The notes under the pieces are model-generated. The model was not told the DNA's origin. It searched no databases and saw only the letters and a list, made by a program, of their open reading frames with translations. From assembly GCF_001439805.1 (NCBI RefSeq), contig NZ_JYLK01000001.1, positions 310,001 to 374,000 on the forward strand: a DNA stretch of 64,000 nt. Direction: 5' to 3'. Both the position numbers and the translations under genes were made by a program. Positions 8,179 through 17,278 of this stretch are shown here, piece after piece. Position 1 is the first letter of the stretch. Each line of letters opens with the position of its first letter. The DNA is from Pseudomonas trivialis (GTDB lineage: Bacteria > Pseudomonadota > Gammaproteobacteria > Pseudomonadales > Pseudomonadaceae).

Positions 8179-9750
8179 TCAGAGCATGCGTTCAAGGCCG
8201 ACCGACGTGGCAAACCACGCATTGAAGCGCCGCCACCAGTTGCCCGGCTCGCGGGTCAGGGTGTGCATCTGGCCGTTATCCTCGGTCACCCACACCACGT
8301 TGCCATCCTGCAGTTTCGCCTCATAACTCAACGCTGGCGCCATGCCTTGCAGCGCCAGGTTGCGCACGTGTTCGGCCAGCTCCGGGCTGTCGACCAGCAC
8401 GCCTACTTCGGTGTTCCACAGCACCGAACGCGGATCGAAGTTGAATGAGCCGATAAACGACTTCTCCCGATCAAAGATCATCGCCTTGCTGTGCAGGCTG
8501 GAGTCCGAACCCCGGAAACTGCCGCGCCGGAACAGGTGTGGCCCGCTGCCGGCACTGGGGTCGCCGGGTTGGCGGCGCAGTTCGTAGAGTTTCACGCCAT
8601 GTTCCAGCAGCGCCTTGCGATAGGGCGCGTAGCCGCCGTGTACGGCAGGCACATCGGTGGCCTCCAGCGAGTTGGTCAGCAGGCTCACCGACACGCCGGC
8701 GTCAGCGCGTCCGGTCAGGTACAACAGCCCCGGCTGGCCGGGCACGAAATACGCCGAGATCATCATCAGCTCTTGCTTGACGCCTTCCAGCTCCGGCGCC
8801 AATTGGGTGGTCAGCAGCAGGCGCGGGTCCGGGTCGGCCTTGGCCAGCACCTTGCTCGGCGCGTCCCACAGCGCCTGGTTCCAGGCCCAGATCAGTTCGC
8901 GCCGCCAGATGTGCATGCGGGGCTGGGTCTGGTAGGTGCGCAAACGGTTGTACAGCGCGTGATTCTGCTGGCGCGACTCGGCCAGCGAGGTCTCCAGTCG
9001 CTCGCGCGCAACTGCCAGGTCGCCTTTGGTGGGCACATTGGAGACAAATTCATCGATGGGTTTGCTCAGTGCGCTGTTCCAGTACTGATCGAAACTGTGG
9101 CCCAGTTGCTCGGCCACCGGCCCGACGCTGAGCATGTCGATGTCGGTGAAATTCAGGTTCGGCTCGGCATCGAAGTACTCGTCCCCCAGGTTGCGACCGC
9201 CCACGATGGCCACGCTGTTGTCCGCCAGCCACAGCTTGTTATGCATGCGCCGGTGTTGCAGCGACAGGTTGAACAGGCGCCCCATGGCCCGGGTGACGCC
9301 GGTGCTGCGCCCCAGGTGCAGCGGGTTGAACAGGCGAATATCGATTTTGGGGTGGGCGGCGAGGGTGGCGATGATCTGGTCGAGGCCGTCGCTGGTGGTG
9401 TCATCGAGCAGGATGCGGATGCGCACGCCACGGTCGGCGGCCTTGAGCAACTCGTCCACCAGCATGCGCGTGCTGATGCCGTCGTGAACGATGTAGTACT
9501 GCAGGTCGAGGCTGCTCTGGGCATTACGGATCAGTTCGGCGCGGGCCATGAAGGCTTCACTGCTGTTGGGCAGCAGCCGAAAGCCCGACTGACCCTGATG
9601 CGGCGCCGCCTGGGCCTGGATCGAGCGGCCGAATGCCGACTGCGCGGCAGGCAGCGCGTCGCTGGGGATACGCGGTGCGCTCGTGGTGGCGCAACCGCCC
9701 AGCGCCAGGGCGCCCAACAGGCAAAACGGTAAAAGCCGTCGAATCATCAA
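8179..9750 (-). CDS. Phospholipase D-family lipoprotein (cardiolipin synthase C-like)
   Basis: A 523-residue protein with a lipoprotein signal, MMIRRLLPFCLLGALALGGC, whose lipobox cysteine is residue 20. It has two PLD/HKD motifs: HNKLWLADNSVAIVGGRN in the first half and HSKAMIFDREKSFIGSFN in the second. Both keep H-x-K-x4-D, so the enzyme is probably active. Family resemblance is to YmdC/ClsC, which makes cardiolipin from phosphatidylglycerol and phosphatidylethanolamine; other PLD lipoproteins have unknown substrates. The +2 residue after Cys is Ala, consistent with outer-membrane sorting. It is monocistronic. Confidence 0.85.
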   Translation of the reverse strand: MMIRRLLPFCLLGALALGGCATTSAPRIPSDALPAAQSAFGRSIQAQAAPHQGQSGFRLLPNSSEAFMARAELIRNAQSSLDLQYYIVHDGISTRMLVDELLKAADRGVRIRILLDDTTSDGLDQIIATLAAHPKIDIRLFNPLHLGRSTGVTRAMGRLFNLSLQHRRMHNKLWLADNSVAIVGGRNLGDEYFDAEPNLNFTDIDMLSVGPVAEQLGHSFDQYWNSALSKPIDEFVSNVPTKGDLAVARERLETSLAESRQQNHALYNRLRTYQTQPRMHIWRRELIWAWNQALWDAPSKVLAKADPDPRLLLTTQLAPELEGVKQELMMISAYFVPGQPGLLYLTGRADAGVSVSLLTNSLEATDVPAVHGGYAPYRKALLEHGVKLYELRRQPGDPSAGSGPHLFRRGSFRGSDSSLHSKAMIFDREKSFIGSFNFDPRSVLWNTEVGVLVDSPELAEHVRNLALQGMAPALSYEAKLQDGNVVWVTEDNGQMHTLTREPGNWWRRFNAWFATSVGLERML

Positions 9751-9809
9751 GGGCGTGGCTTCCAGATCAGGGCGGTTGTCGACATCTGACGGCGAGTTTA
9801 CGCAAAAGG

Positions 9810-11234
9810 TCAGTGCGCCGCCTCGGCCAGCATGTTGCTCGCGGCGGCGCCGACCTTGCGCACCGCTTCTTCAATCTGCGGCGTCGGCCTGGCAGCGTAG
9901 TTCATGCGCAGGCAATTGCGGTACTTGCCCGACGCAGAAAAAATGCTGCCCACCGCCACCTGTACGCCTTGTTCCACCAAAACGCGGTTGAGCTTCAAGG
10001 TGTCGAAGCCTTCCGGCAGTTCTATCCACAGCATGAAGCTGCCCTGCGGTCGGCTGGCGCGGGTGCCAGCGGGAAAATAGCGGCTGACCCAGTCAAGCAT
10101 CAGGTCGCGCTGACGCTGATATTGCGTGCGCATGCGCCGCAAGTGCGGTTCGAAATGCCCGCCTTTGAGAAATTCGGCAATTGCAATCTGCGGCTGGGTG
10201 GCGGTAGAACCGGTGCTGATGTATTTCATGTGCAGCACGCGCTCCAGGTAACGGCCCGGCGCTACCCAGCCAATGCGCAGGCCCGGCGCCAGGGTTTTCG
10301 AGAACGAACTGCACAGCAGCACGCGGCCGTCTTCGTCGAATGACTTGATGGTGCGCGGGCGCGGATAGCTGTAGGCCAGTTCGCCATACACGTCGTCTTC
10401 GATGATCGCTACGTCAAAGCGCTGGGCCAGGGTCAGCAGTGCGCGCTTGCGTGCCTCGGGCATGATGTAGCCCAGTGGGTTGTTGCAGTTGGGGGTCAGT
10501 TGGATGACTTTGATTGGCCACTGTTCCAGGGCCAGCTCAAGCGCTTCCAGGCTGATGCCGGTGAGCGGGTCGGTGGGGATTTCCAGGGCTTTCATGCCCA
10601 GGCCCTTGAGCGTCTGCATGGCGCCGTGAAAGCTGGGCGAGTCTACCGCCACGATATCGCCGGGTTCGCAAATCGCATGAATGCTGGCCGACAGCGCTTC
10701 GTGGCAGCCGGTGGTGATCACAATGTCTTCGGCGGTCAGTTGGCAACCGGAATCCAGTGACAGCCGCGCGATCTGCTCACGCAGTTCCATACAGCCCAGG
10801 ATATTGTCGTAATACAGCCCCGGCAGGTCCTGGCGTCGACTCACGCGGGCAAGGCTGCGCAGCAGTGGCTTGAGCGTGGGCGACAATACATCCGGCATGC
10901 CGCGACCCAGCTGTATGACATCCTTGCGCGGCACTGCGCGGATCAGTTCCAGCACCTGATCCCACTGTGAGATCTCAACCGGTCGCTGCGCCGGGCGGCC
11001 CACTTCGGGCAGCGCCGGCAGCTCACGGCCGACCGGTACAAAGTAGCCCGACTTGGGCCTGGGCGTCACCAGGCCGCTGTCTTCCAGCACACGATAAGCC
11101 TGTTGCACGGTGCTCAGGCTGACGCCGTGCTCGACGCTCAAGGCCCGCACGGAGGGCAGGCGGTCGCCGGGGCGGTAGAAGCCCTGTTCGATCCGAGTGC
11201 CGAGCAATTCGGCTAGATTGACGTAAAGGGTCAT
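9810..11234 (-). CDS. MocR-type transcriptional regulator (GntR HTH + aminotransferase fold)
   Basis: A 474-residue PLP-dependent regulator. Residues 1-75 are a winged helix of the GntR family (RIEQGFYRPGDRLPSVRALS). After a linker comes a class I aminotransferase-like domain with the PLP lysine in SSFSKTLAPGLRIGW. MocR proteins use PLP and an amine ligand to control nearby amino-acid, vitamin or transport genes. The start at 11234 (MTLYVNLAELLGTR) fits the family; an upstream in-frame start would add 12 hydrophobic residues. It is divergent from the DUF1127 gene (164-bp gap), a probable target region. Confidence 0.88.
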   Translation of the reverse strand: MTLYVNLAELLGTRIEQGFYRPGDRLPSVRALSVEHGVSLSTVQQAYRVLEDSGLVTPRPKSGYFVPVGRELPALPEVGRPAQRPVEISQWDQVLELIRAVPRKDVIQLGRGMPDVLSPTLKPLLRSLARVSRRQDLPGLYYDNILGCMELREQIARLSLDSGCQLTAEDIVITTGCHEALSASIHAICEPGDIVAVDSPSFHGAMQTLKGLGMKALEIPTDPLTGISLEALELALEQWPIKVIQLTPNCNNPLGYIMPEARKRALLTLAQRFDVAIIEDDVYGELAYSYPRPRTIKSFDEDGRVLLCSSFSKTLAPGLRIGWVAPGRYLERVLHMKYISTGSTATQPQIAIAEFLKGGHFEPHLRRMRTQYQRQRDLMLDWVSRYFPAGTRASRPQGSFMLWIELPEGFDTLKLNRVLVEQGVQVAVGSIFSASGKYRNCLRMNYAARPTPQIEEAVRKVGAAASNMLAEAAH

Positions 11235-11398
11235 GGCGGCCACTCCGAGGACCAGTACAGATAGGCGCAAAATACAGGATTCAGCCCTGAATAAGCATCA
11301 TCTGTATGTATTTAATATCACGGTGTTGAGTCTGTATTGGTGTTGCCGCCGCCCCCATGCTTGTTACTCAAGGCAACGAGCCAGCAAGGGGTAGCAAC

Positions 11399-11623
11399 AT
11401 GAACGGGATCTGCGATGTGCGGTTGGTGTTACAGGGTCAGGAACTGGAAGCAGGGCAGCGGCGCGTACGCTCGGCGTCGGCCCTGCAAGGCTGGGAGTTG
11501 TTCTGGCTGCGTCGCCATACCCGCAAGGCCCTGCTGACGCTGACCCGCGAGCAGTTGCGCGACATCGGCCTGACGCAAGAGCAGGCGCGCGAGGAAGGCG
11601 TCAAGCCTTTCTGGCGCGGCTGA
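11399..11623 (+). CDS. DUF1127 small basic protein
   Basis: A 74-residue protein whose C-terminal half, WELFWLRRHTRKALLTLTRE followed by QLRDIGLTQEQAREEG, is the DUF1127 arginine-rich domain. In other bacteria such proteins affect phosphate, carbon or RNA-linked regulation, but the function here is unknown. The ATG at 11399 is chosen because AAGGGG sits 8 bp upstream; an earlier in-frame ATG at 11357 lacks an SD. It is divergent from the MocR gene, and its stop codon directly abuts the stop codon of the convergent oxidase gene (no bases between). Confidence 0.85.
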   Translation: MNGICDVRLVLQGQELEAGQRRVRSASALQGWELFWLRRHTRKALLTLTREQLRDIGLTQEQAREEGVKPFWRG

Positions 11624-12916
11624 TCACACCAGCTCTTTGAGGCGATGCCAAAGCATGCCCAGGGCCAGGAGCGGTGAGCGCAAATGCTTGCCGCCGGGAA
11701 AAGTCATGTGCGGCACCTGGGCGAACAGGTCGAAGCGCCCCTGTTGCTGGCCGCTGATGGCTTCGGCCAGCAGCCTGGCGGCCAGGTGCGTGGCATTCAG
11801 GCCGTGGCCCGCGTAGGCCTGGGCGTAATACACGTTGGGTTGGTCCGCCAGCCGGCCGATCTGCGGCAGGCGGTTGGCGCCGATGCCGATCATGCCGCCC
11901 CATTGGTAGTCGATCTTCACGTCGGCCAGTTGCGGAAACACCTTCAGCATCTTGGGCCGCATGTAGGCGCCGATGTCCTGCGGATCGCGCCCGGAATAGT
12001 GGCAGGCACCGCCGAACAGCAGACGGCGGTCGGCAGACAGGCGGAAGTAATCCACCGTCACCCGCTGGTCGCACACGGCCATGTTCTGCGGCAACAACCT
12101 GGCGGCCTGAGCCTCATCCAAAGGTTCGGTGGCGATGATGTAGCTGCCGGCGGGCAGTACTTTGCCGCTCAAGTGCGGGTTGAGCCCGTTCAGGTAGGCG
12201 TTGCAGGCCAGCACCAGGGTCTTGGCGCGTACCTGGCCGTGGGCGGTGTGCACGGTGACCTCGGGACCGTAGTCGATGCGCGTGACCTCGGATTGTTCGA
12301 ACAGTCGCACCCCCAGTTGCTGCGCGGCGTTCGCTTCGCCCAGCGCCAGGTTCAACGGGTGCAGGTGGCCGGACCCCATGTCGATCATGCCGCCTACATA
12401 GCGCTCGGAGCCGATCACGCTGCCCATCTCTGAGGCTTGCAGCAGGCGCACTTCGTGGCGATAGCCGAGGCTGCGCAGTTCTTCGGCGTCTTCGGCCAGG
12501 CCTTGCAGGTCGCGGGGCTTGTTGGCCAGGTCGCAATAGCCCCAGGTGAGGTCGCAGGGGATCTGGAAGCGCTCGACGCGCTCACGCACGATTTCCACCG
12601 CTTCCAGGCCCATCAGTTTCATCTGGCGCACACCGTCGCTGCCGATCACATTGGCGAACTGGTCGAGGCCGTGACCGACGCCGCGAATCAACTGACCGCC
12701 GTTGCGCCCGCTGGCGCCCCAGCCGATTTTGCGCGCCTCCAGCAACACCACGCTGAAGCCGCGCTCGGCCAGCTCCAGCGCCGTGTTGAGCCCCGAATAA
12801 CCGCCGCCGATCACGCACACGTCGGCACTCACGTCGCCTGCGAGCGCCGGGTAATCGGGCTGCGGGACGCTGCTGGCGGCGTAGTAGGACGTGGTGTGCC
12901 GGGCGCTGGTGGTCAT
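11624..12916 (-). CDS. FAD-dependent amine oxidoreductase (PauB/PuuB-type gamma-glutamylpolyamine oxidase)
   Basis: A 430-residue DAO-family flavoprotein with a Rossmann FAD site (VCVIGGGYSGLNTALELAER) and the WGASGRNGGQL motif typical of PuuB-like enzymes and sarcosine-oxidase relatives. It probably oxidises gamma-glutamylated putrescine or a related amine to an aldehyde, the substrate class of the nearby KauB enzyme. Synteny with P. aeruginosa PA5309 (pauB4, from memory) supports this. The start at 12916 (MTTSARHTT) has GGGAGG upstream. Substrate is inferred, not shown. Confidence 0.82.
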   Translation of the reverse strand: MTTSARHTTSYYAASSVPQPDYPALAGDVSADVCVIGGGYSGLNTALELAERGFSVVLLEARKIGWGASGRNGGQLIRGVGHGLDQFANVIGSDGVRQMKLMGLEAVEIVRERVERFQIPCDLTWGYCDLANKPRDLQGLAEDAEELRSLGYRHEVRLLQASEMGSVIGSERYVGGMIDMGSGHLHPLNLALGEANAAQQLGVRLFEQSEVTRIDYGPEVTVHTAHGQVRAKTLVLACNAYLNGLNPHLSGKVLPAGSYIIATEPLDEAQAARLLPQNMAVCDQRVTVDYFRLSADRRLLFGGACHYSGRDPQDIGAYMRPKMLKVFPQLADVKIDYQWGGMIGIGANRLPQIGRLADQPNVYYAQAYAGHGLNATHLAARLLAEAISGQQQGRFDLFAQVPHMTFPGGKHLRSPLLALGMLWHRLKELV

Positions 12917-13030
12917 GGGAGCCTCCCTGTGTGAAAAATTTGACGCAGGATACAACGGTCGCGCGGAGCTGTCTGTGGGCGGCGTTTTGCGGCAGAATCC
13001 ACGCCTGTTCGCCGTTTGGTATGGGTTTCG

Positions 13031-13384
13031 ATGAGTTGCAACAGTCAGAAAATCAGCGCGCTGCGCAAGCAGATTCCTTCGTTCGAGTGCGTCCCCGGCT
13101 GCCATGACTGCTGTGGGCCGGTGACCACCTCGCCCGAGGAAATGTCACGCCTGCCGCGCAAGACCGCTGACGAACAGGACGCAGCAATGGATGAGCTGAA
13201 CTGTGTGCACCTGGGGCCCAACGGCTGCACCGTGTATGACGAGCGGCCGCTGATTTGCAGGCTGTTTGGCACCACCCCAACCCTGCCTTGCCCCAATGGG
13301 CGGCGACCGGTTGAGTTGATCCATCCGCGGGTGGAGAAGCAGATTCACGCCTACATGGCCAGCACTCGGCAGGTGCTAGTCTAG
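13031..13384 (+). CDS. YkgJ-family cysteine cluster protein
   Basis: A 117-residue protein with the zinc/iron-chelating CxxxCxxCC cluster (CVPGCHDCCGP, about residues 21-31) and further cysteines in LNCVHLGPNGCTVYDERPLI and CRLFG. This matches the YkgJ / Fe-S oxidoreductase-like CxxCxxCC family. Molecular role unknown; metal binding is likely. The ATG at 13031 is preferred over an upstream TTG that adds five residues. It is divergent from the FAD oxidase and convergent with lrp, with an 18-bp gap. Confidence 0.8.
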   Translation: MSCNSQKISALRKQIPSFECVPGCHDCCGPVTTSPEEMSRLPRKTADEQDAAMDELNCVHLGPNGCTVYDERPLICRLFGTTPTLPCPNGRRPVELIHPRVEKQIHAYMASTRQVLV

Positions 13385-13402
13385 CCAATTGAATGTGCGC
13401 GG

Positions 13403-13891
13403 TTAGTCCGGAATCGGCAGGTTCAGGCTCTCTTTCACCTCTTCCATCACGATATAGCTTTTGGATTCGCGAACATGGGGCAGCTTGAGCAGGATGTCGC
13501 CCAGTAATTTGCGGTACGACGCCATCTCGGAAATCCGCGCTTTCACCAGGTAGTCAAAGTCGCCTGACACCAGATGGCATTCCAGCACATGGGGCAGCTT
13601 CAGCACAGCGCGGCGGAACTCCTCAAAGGTGTCGCCAGACTTGTAATCCAGGCTGATCTCGACAAATACCAGCAAACTTCCCTTCAAATGCTGCGGATTG
13701 AGCCGCGCGTTGTAGCCCATGATGATCCCCTCGCGCTCCAGGCGCCGCACCCGCTCGGTACAGGGCGTGGTCGACAAACCGACCTTTTCCCCCAGCTCCG
13801 TGAACGAAATACGCCCATCGGCCTGCAGGATGCGCAGGATATTGCGGTCGATCTTGTCCAGCTCCCGCTTGGTCTGGGTGTTGGTACGCAT
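13403..13891 (-). CDS. lrp: Lrp/AsnC-family transcriptional regulator
   Basis: A 162-residue feast/famine regulator. It has an N-terminal HTH (LDKIDRNILRILQADGRI through LSTTPCTERVRRLE, about 8-60) and a C-terminal RAM domain for amino-acid binding and oligomerisation. It is divergent from dadA (155-bp gap). The E. coli and P. aeruginosa counterparts (Lrp, PA5308) control dadAX in response to alanine or leucine, so dadA is its likely target. The start at 13891 removes a spurious 41-residue N-terminal extension and places the HTH at the normal position. Confidence 0.93.
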   Translation of the reverse strand: MRTNTQTKRELDKIDRNILRILQADGRISFTELGEKVGLSTTPCTERVRRLEREGIIMGYNARLNPQHLKGSLLVFVEISLDYKSGDTFEEFRRAVLKLPHVLECHLVSGDFDYLVKARISEMASYRKLLGDILLKLPHVRESKSYIVMEEVKESLNLPIPD

Positions 13892-14046
13892 AGGGGATAC
13901 GCCTCTGTGAAAAGGGTTTTTGCCGAGAATTGTCGCCAAATATAGGCACTTATATAGTGAAATGCACTGGACATTCTTTTTTACACTGCGCTCATCATTG
14001 CTCCAATAACACACGTCAGCGGCTGAGCCCGCGATGAGGATAAAAA

Positions 14047-15348
14047 ATGCGCGTTCTGGTTTTGGGTAGCGGCGTCATTGGTGTGACCAGTGCCTACTAT
14101 TTGGCACGGGCCGGCTATGAGGTGGTTGTGGTCGACCGTCAGCCCGCCGCTGCCATGGAAACCAGCTTCGCCAACGCCGGCCAGGTGTCGCCTGGCTATG
14201 CTTCGCCGTGGGCCGCGCCGGGCGTGCCGCTCAAGGCGATCAAGTGGTTGCTGCAACGCCACGCGCCGCTGGCGATCAAGGCCACTGCCGATATCGACCA
14301 GTACCTGTGGATGGCGCAGATGCTGCGCAACTGCACGGCCAGCCGTTACGCCGTGAACAAGGAGCGCATGGTGCGCCTGTCCGAGTACAGCCGCGATTGC
14401 CTCGACGAATTGCGCGCAGAAACCGGCATTGCCTACGAAGGCCGCAGCCTGGGGACGACGCAGTTGTTCCGCACTCAGGCGCAGCTCGACGGCGCCGCCA
14501 AGGACATCGCCGTGTTGCAGGAGTCGGGCGTGCCGTTCGAGTTGCTCGACCGCGCGGGCATCGCCCGCGTTGAGCCGGCCCTGGCCAGTGTTACCGATAT
14601 TCTTGCCGGCGCCCTGCGCCTGCCGAACGACCAGACCGGCGATTGTCAGCTGTTCACCACGCGCCTGGCTGATATGTGCAGGCAGTTGGGTGTGGAGTTT
14701 CGCTTCGAGCAGGACATCCAGCGCCTCGACTGGGCCGGCGACCGCGTCAATGGCGTGTGGGTCGACGGCAAGCTGGAAACCGCCGACCGCTACGTACTCG
14801 CCCTGGGCAGCTACTCGCCCAAACTGCTCAAACCGCTGGGCATCAAGGCGCCGGTGTACCCGCTCAAGGGTTATTCGTTGACCGTGCCGATCATCAACCC
14901 CGCGATGGCGCCAACGTCGACCATTCTCGACGAGACCTACAAGGTTGCGATCACCCGTTTCGACAACCGCATCCGCGTCGGCGGCATGGCTGAAATAGCC
15001 GGTTTTGACCTGTCGCTGAACCCACGTCGACGCGAAACCCTGGAGATGATCGTCAACGACCTTTATCCTCAGGGTGGCGACCTGGCCCAGGCGAGTTTCT
15101 GGACCGGACTGCGCCCGACCACGCCGGATGGCACGCCGATTGTCGGTGCCACCCCGTTCAGGAACCTGTTCCTCAATACCGGTCATGGCACCCTCGGCTG
15201 GACCATGGCCTGTGGCTCCGGCCGCTTGCTGGCCGACCTGATCGGGCGTAAAACGCCGCAGATCAGCGCCGAAGGCCTCGATATTTCCCGTTACGGTAGC
15301 CGCCAGGAGTCTGCAAAACATGTCCATCCATCGCCAGCTCACCCATGA
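14047..15348 (+). CDS. dadA: D-amino acid dehydrogenase
   Basis: Membrane-associated flavoprotein that deaminates D-alanine (and other D-amino acids) to 2-oxoacids and passes electrons to the respiratory chain. The 433-residue protein starts with the FAD motif [20 protein letters not shown] and ends with the family's [19 protein letters not shown]. Length matches DadA (about 432). SD GATGAGGA is 7-14 bp upstream. Its 3' end overlaps the start of a ridA-family remnant and dadX follows, so the pathway L-Ala to D-Ala (DadX) to pyruvate (DadA) is encoded in one cluster, with lrp opposite. Confidence 0.96.
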   Translation: MRVLVLGSGVIGVTSAYYLARAGYEVVVVDRQPAAAMETSFANAGQVSPGYASPWAAPGVPLKAIKWLLQRHAPLAIKATADIDQYLWMAQMLRNCTASRYAVNKERMVRLSEYSRDCLDELRAETGIAYEGRSLGTTQLFRTQAQLDGAAKDIAVLQESGVPFELLDRAGIARVEPALASVTDILAGALRLPNDQTGDCQLFTTRLADMCRQLGVEFRFEQDIQRLDWAGDRVNGVWVDGKLETADRYVLALGSYSPKLLKPLGIKAPVYPLKGYSLTVPIINPAMAPTSTILDETYKVAITRFDNRIRVGGMAEIAGFDLSLNPRRRETLEMIVNDLYPQGGDLAQASFWTGLRPTTPDGTPIVGATPFRNLFLNTGHGTLGWTMACGSGRLLADLIGRKTPQISAEGLDISRYGSRQESAKHVHPSPAHP

Positions 15349-15394
15349 GCGCATCAAGCATGCTGTTGTTCACAGCGGAACTGCGCTGAGTTGA
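15304..15394 (+). pseudogene. Remnant of a RidA-family gene (5' end only)
   Basis: An ATG at 15320, 10 bp after a good SD (AGGAG, 15305-15309), opens a 24-codon frame starting [12 protein letters not shown] and ending [10 protein letters not shown] before a TGA at 15392. The sequence looks like the N-terminal strand of RidA/YER057c proteins (R.SKAVVH.GT.YLSGQV). Many Pseudomonas carry a ridA-like gene here between dadA and dadX (from memory). The remaining roughly 90 codons are missing and dadX begins 80 bp later. The reading is a deletion that left the start; a short coupled peptide is an alternative. Confidence 0.6.
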
Positions 15395-15409
15395 ACCTGG
15401 CTACCTGTG

Positions 15410-15442
15410 CCGGCACCGGCTCTTTTTATCGGTGCCGGTTTT
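15410..15442 (+). terminator. Terminator-like hairpin between dadA and dadX
   Basis: Perfect 9-bp stem CCGGCACCG (15410-15418) / CGGTGCCGG (15430-15438) followed by TTTT. It lies 32 bp before the dadX start and could attenuate read-through from dadA into dadX, or be the original terminator of the lost ridA-like gene region. Confidence 0.6.
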
Positions 15443-15473
15443 CTCTCTACTTGCTGCCTGGAAGCCTGCCGCC

Positions 15474-16547
15474 ATGCGCCCAGCCCGTGCCCTGATCGAT
15501 CTCCAGGCCCTGCGCCACAACTACCAGTTGGCCCGTGAAGTCGCGGGGGCCAAGGCCCTTGCGGTGGTCAAGGCAGACGCCTATGGTCACGGCGCGGTGC
15601 GCGTGGCCCAAGCGCTGGAAGCCGAAGCCGACGGGTTTGCCGTGGCGTGCATCGAGGAAGCCCTGGAGCTGCGAGCGGCCGGCATTCGTGCGCCGGTGCT
15701 GCTGCTGGAAGGGTGTTTCGAAGCCGACGAACTGCCGCTGATCATCGAGCATGATTTCTGGTGCGTGGTGCACTCGCTGTGGCAACTGGAGGCCATCGAA
15801 CAGGCCCGCTTGAGCAAACCGCTGACCGTCTGGCTCAAGCTCGACTCGGGCATGCACCGCGTGGGCCTGCATCCCGAGGATTACCAGGCGGCCTATCAAC
15901 GCCTGCTGGCCAGCGGCAAGGTGGCGAACATTGTATTGATGAGCCACTTCGCCCGTGCCGATGAACTCGACTGCGTGCGCAGTGATGAACAGGTGGCGGT
16001 GTTCGAAGCGGCGCGCCAAGGCTTGTCGGCCGAGGTCAGCCTGCGCAATTCACCGTCGGTGATGGGCTGGCCACAGGTGTCCAGCGACTGGGTGCGCCCC
16101 GGCATCATGCTGTACGGCGCCACCCCGTTTGGCGAAGACCAGGCCATCGCCGCGCGCCTGCAGCCGGTGATGACCCTGGAGTCGAAGGTGATTTGCGTGC
16201 GTGAACTGCCGGCCGGCGAACCGGTGGGTTACGGTGCCAGGTTCATCACCCCCAGGCCGATGCGCGTCGGCGTGGTTGCCATGGGTTACGCCGATGGTTA
16301 CCCGCGCCATGCACCCACCGGCACGCCGGTGCTGGTGGCGGGCCAGCGCAGCCAGTTGCTGGGGCGTGTGTCCATGGACATGCTGTGCGTCGATCTCACG
16401 GATATCCCGCAGGCCGGCCTGGGTTCCACCGTAGAGCTGTGGGGCAAACACATTCTTGCCAGTGACGTAGCCGCTGCCGCCGAAACCATCCCCTATCAGA
16501 TTTTTTGCAATCTGCGCCGCGTGCCAAGGCTCTATTGCGGCGCTTGA
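15474..16547 (+). CDS. dadX: Catabolic alanine racemase
   Basis: PLP enzyme interconverting L- and D-alanine, supplying D-alanine to DadA for catabolism. The 357-residue protein begins [20 protein letters not shown] and has the PLP lysine in [11 protein letters not shown] (about residue 33) and the catalytic tyrosine region MGYADGYPR with [11 protein letters not shown]. The ATG at 15474 is preferred over an in-frame start 14 codons earlier because it matches known DadX/Alr N-termini. Location after dadA supports dadX over the biosynthetic alr. The start is unusually close to the hairpin upstream. Confidence 0.95.
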   Translation: MRPARALIDLQALRHNYQLAREVAGAKALAVVKADAYGHGAVRVAQALEAEADGFAVACIEEALELRAAGIRAPVLLLEGCFEADELPLIIEHDFWCVVHSLWQLEAIEQARLSKPLTVWLKLDSGMHRVGLHPEDYQAAYQRLLASGKVANIVLMSHFARADELDCVRSDEQVAVFEAARQGLSAEVSLRNSPSVMGWPQVSSDWVRPGIMLYGATPFGEDQAIAARLQPVMTLESKVICVRELPAGEPVGYGARFITPRPMRVGVVAMGYADGYPRHAPTGTPVLVAGQRSQLLGRVSMDMLCVDLTDIPQAGLGSTVELWGKHILASDVAAAAETIPYQIFCNLRRVPRLYCGA

Positions 16548-16663
16548 TTGCAAGCCAGCAAGGCGACCGTCCGGGATTCAGGCCCAAGTGTTGTAAATAC
16601 TGAACGCTGTCGCCATGATAACGCTCAACTACAACAAAGCCTGAATCCCAGGAGGCACCAGCA

Positions 16664-17212
16664 TTGGACGTCGGCGAACGACTGCAATCCATCCGTAAAC
16701 TCAAGGGTCTTTCCCAGCGTGAGCTTGCCAAGCGCGCGGGTGTCACCAACAGCACCATTTCGATGATCGAAAAAAACAGCGTCAGCCCCTCGATCAGCTC
16801 TTTGCGCAAGGTGCTGGGCGGCATCCCCATGTCCATGGTCGAGTTCTTTTCCGAGGAAATTCTCCAGGAAGTGCCCACGCAGATCGTCTACAAGGCCCAC
16901 GAGCTGATCGACATTTCCGACGGTGCCGTCACCATGAAACTGGTTGGCCGCGCGCACCCCAGCCGGGCGATTGCGTTTCTCAACGAGATCTACCCGCCGG
17001 GCGCCGACACGGGCGAAGAAATGCTCACCCACGAAGGTGAAGAAACCGGCATCCTGGTGGAAGGGCGTCTGGAGCTGGTGGTCGGTCTTGAAACGTTTGT
17101 GCTCGAAGCAGGCGATAGCTACTACTTCGAGAGCAGCAAACCGCATCGTTTTCGCAACCCGTTCGACGTACCCGCGCGACTGATCAGTGCAGCCACCCCG
17201 GCGAATTTTTAA
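16664..17212 (+). CDS. pauR: XRE-cupin transcriptional regulator, PauR-like
   Basis: A 182-residue two-domain regulator: an HTH_XRE domain (about 3-60, RLQSIRKLKGLSQRELAKRA) and a C-terminal cupin_2 domain (about 105-180, with GEETGILVEGRLELVVG and LEAGDSYYFESSKPHRFRN). Such PuuR/PauR proteins repress polyamine catabolic genes and are relieved by putrescine or cadaverine. Position beside dadX matches P. aeruginosa pauR (PA5301), and the window holds candidate targets kauB and the FAD oxidase. It starts with TTG, 8 bp after a strong GGAGG, which may limit its level. Confidence 0.88.
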   Translation: MDVGERLQSIRKLKGLSQRELAKRAGVTNSTISMIEKNSVSPSISSLRKVLGGIPMSMVEFFSEEILQEVPTQIVYKAHELIDISDGAVTMKLVGRAHPSRAIAFLNEIYPPGADTGEEMLTHEGEETGILVEGRLELVVGLETFVLEAGDSYYFESSKPHRFRNPFDVPARLISAATPANF

Positions 17213-17278
17213 ACAACGAGACGCGCTGCCTGCAAAACCCTAGGCGCAGGCGTGAACAGCCACCATGAGGGTGAACGC

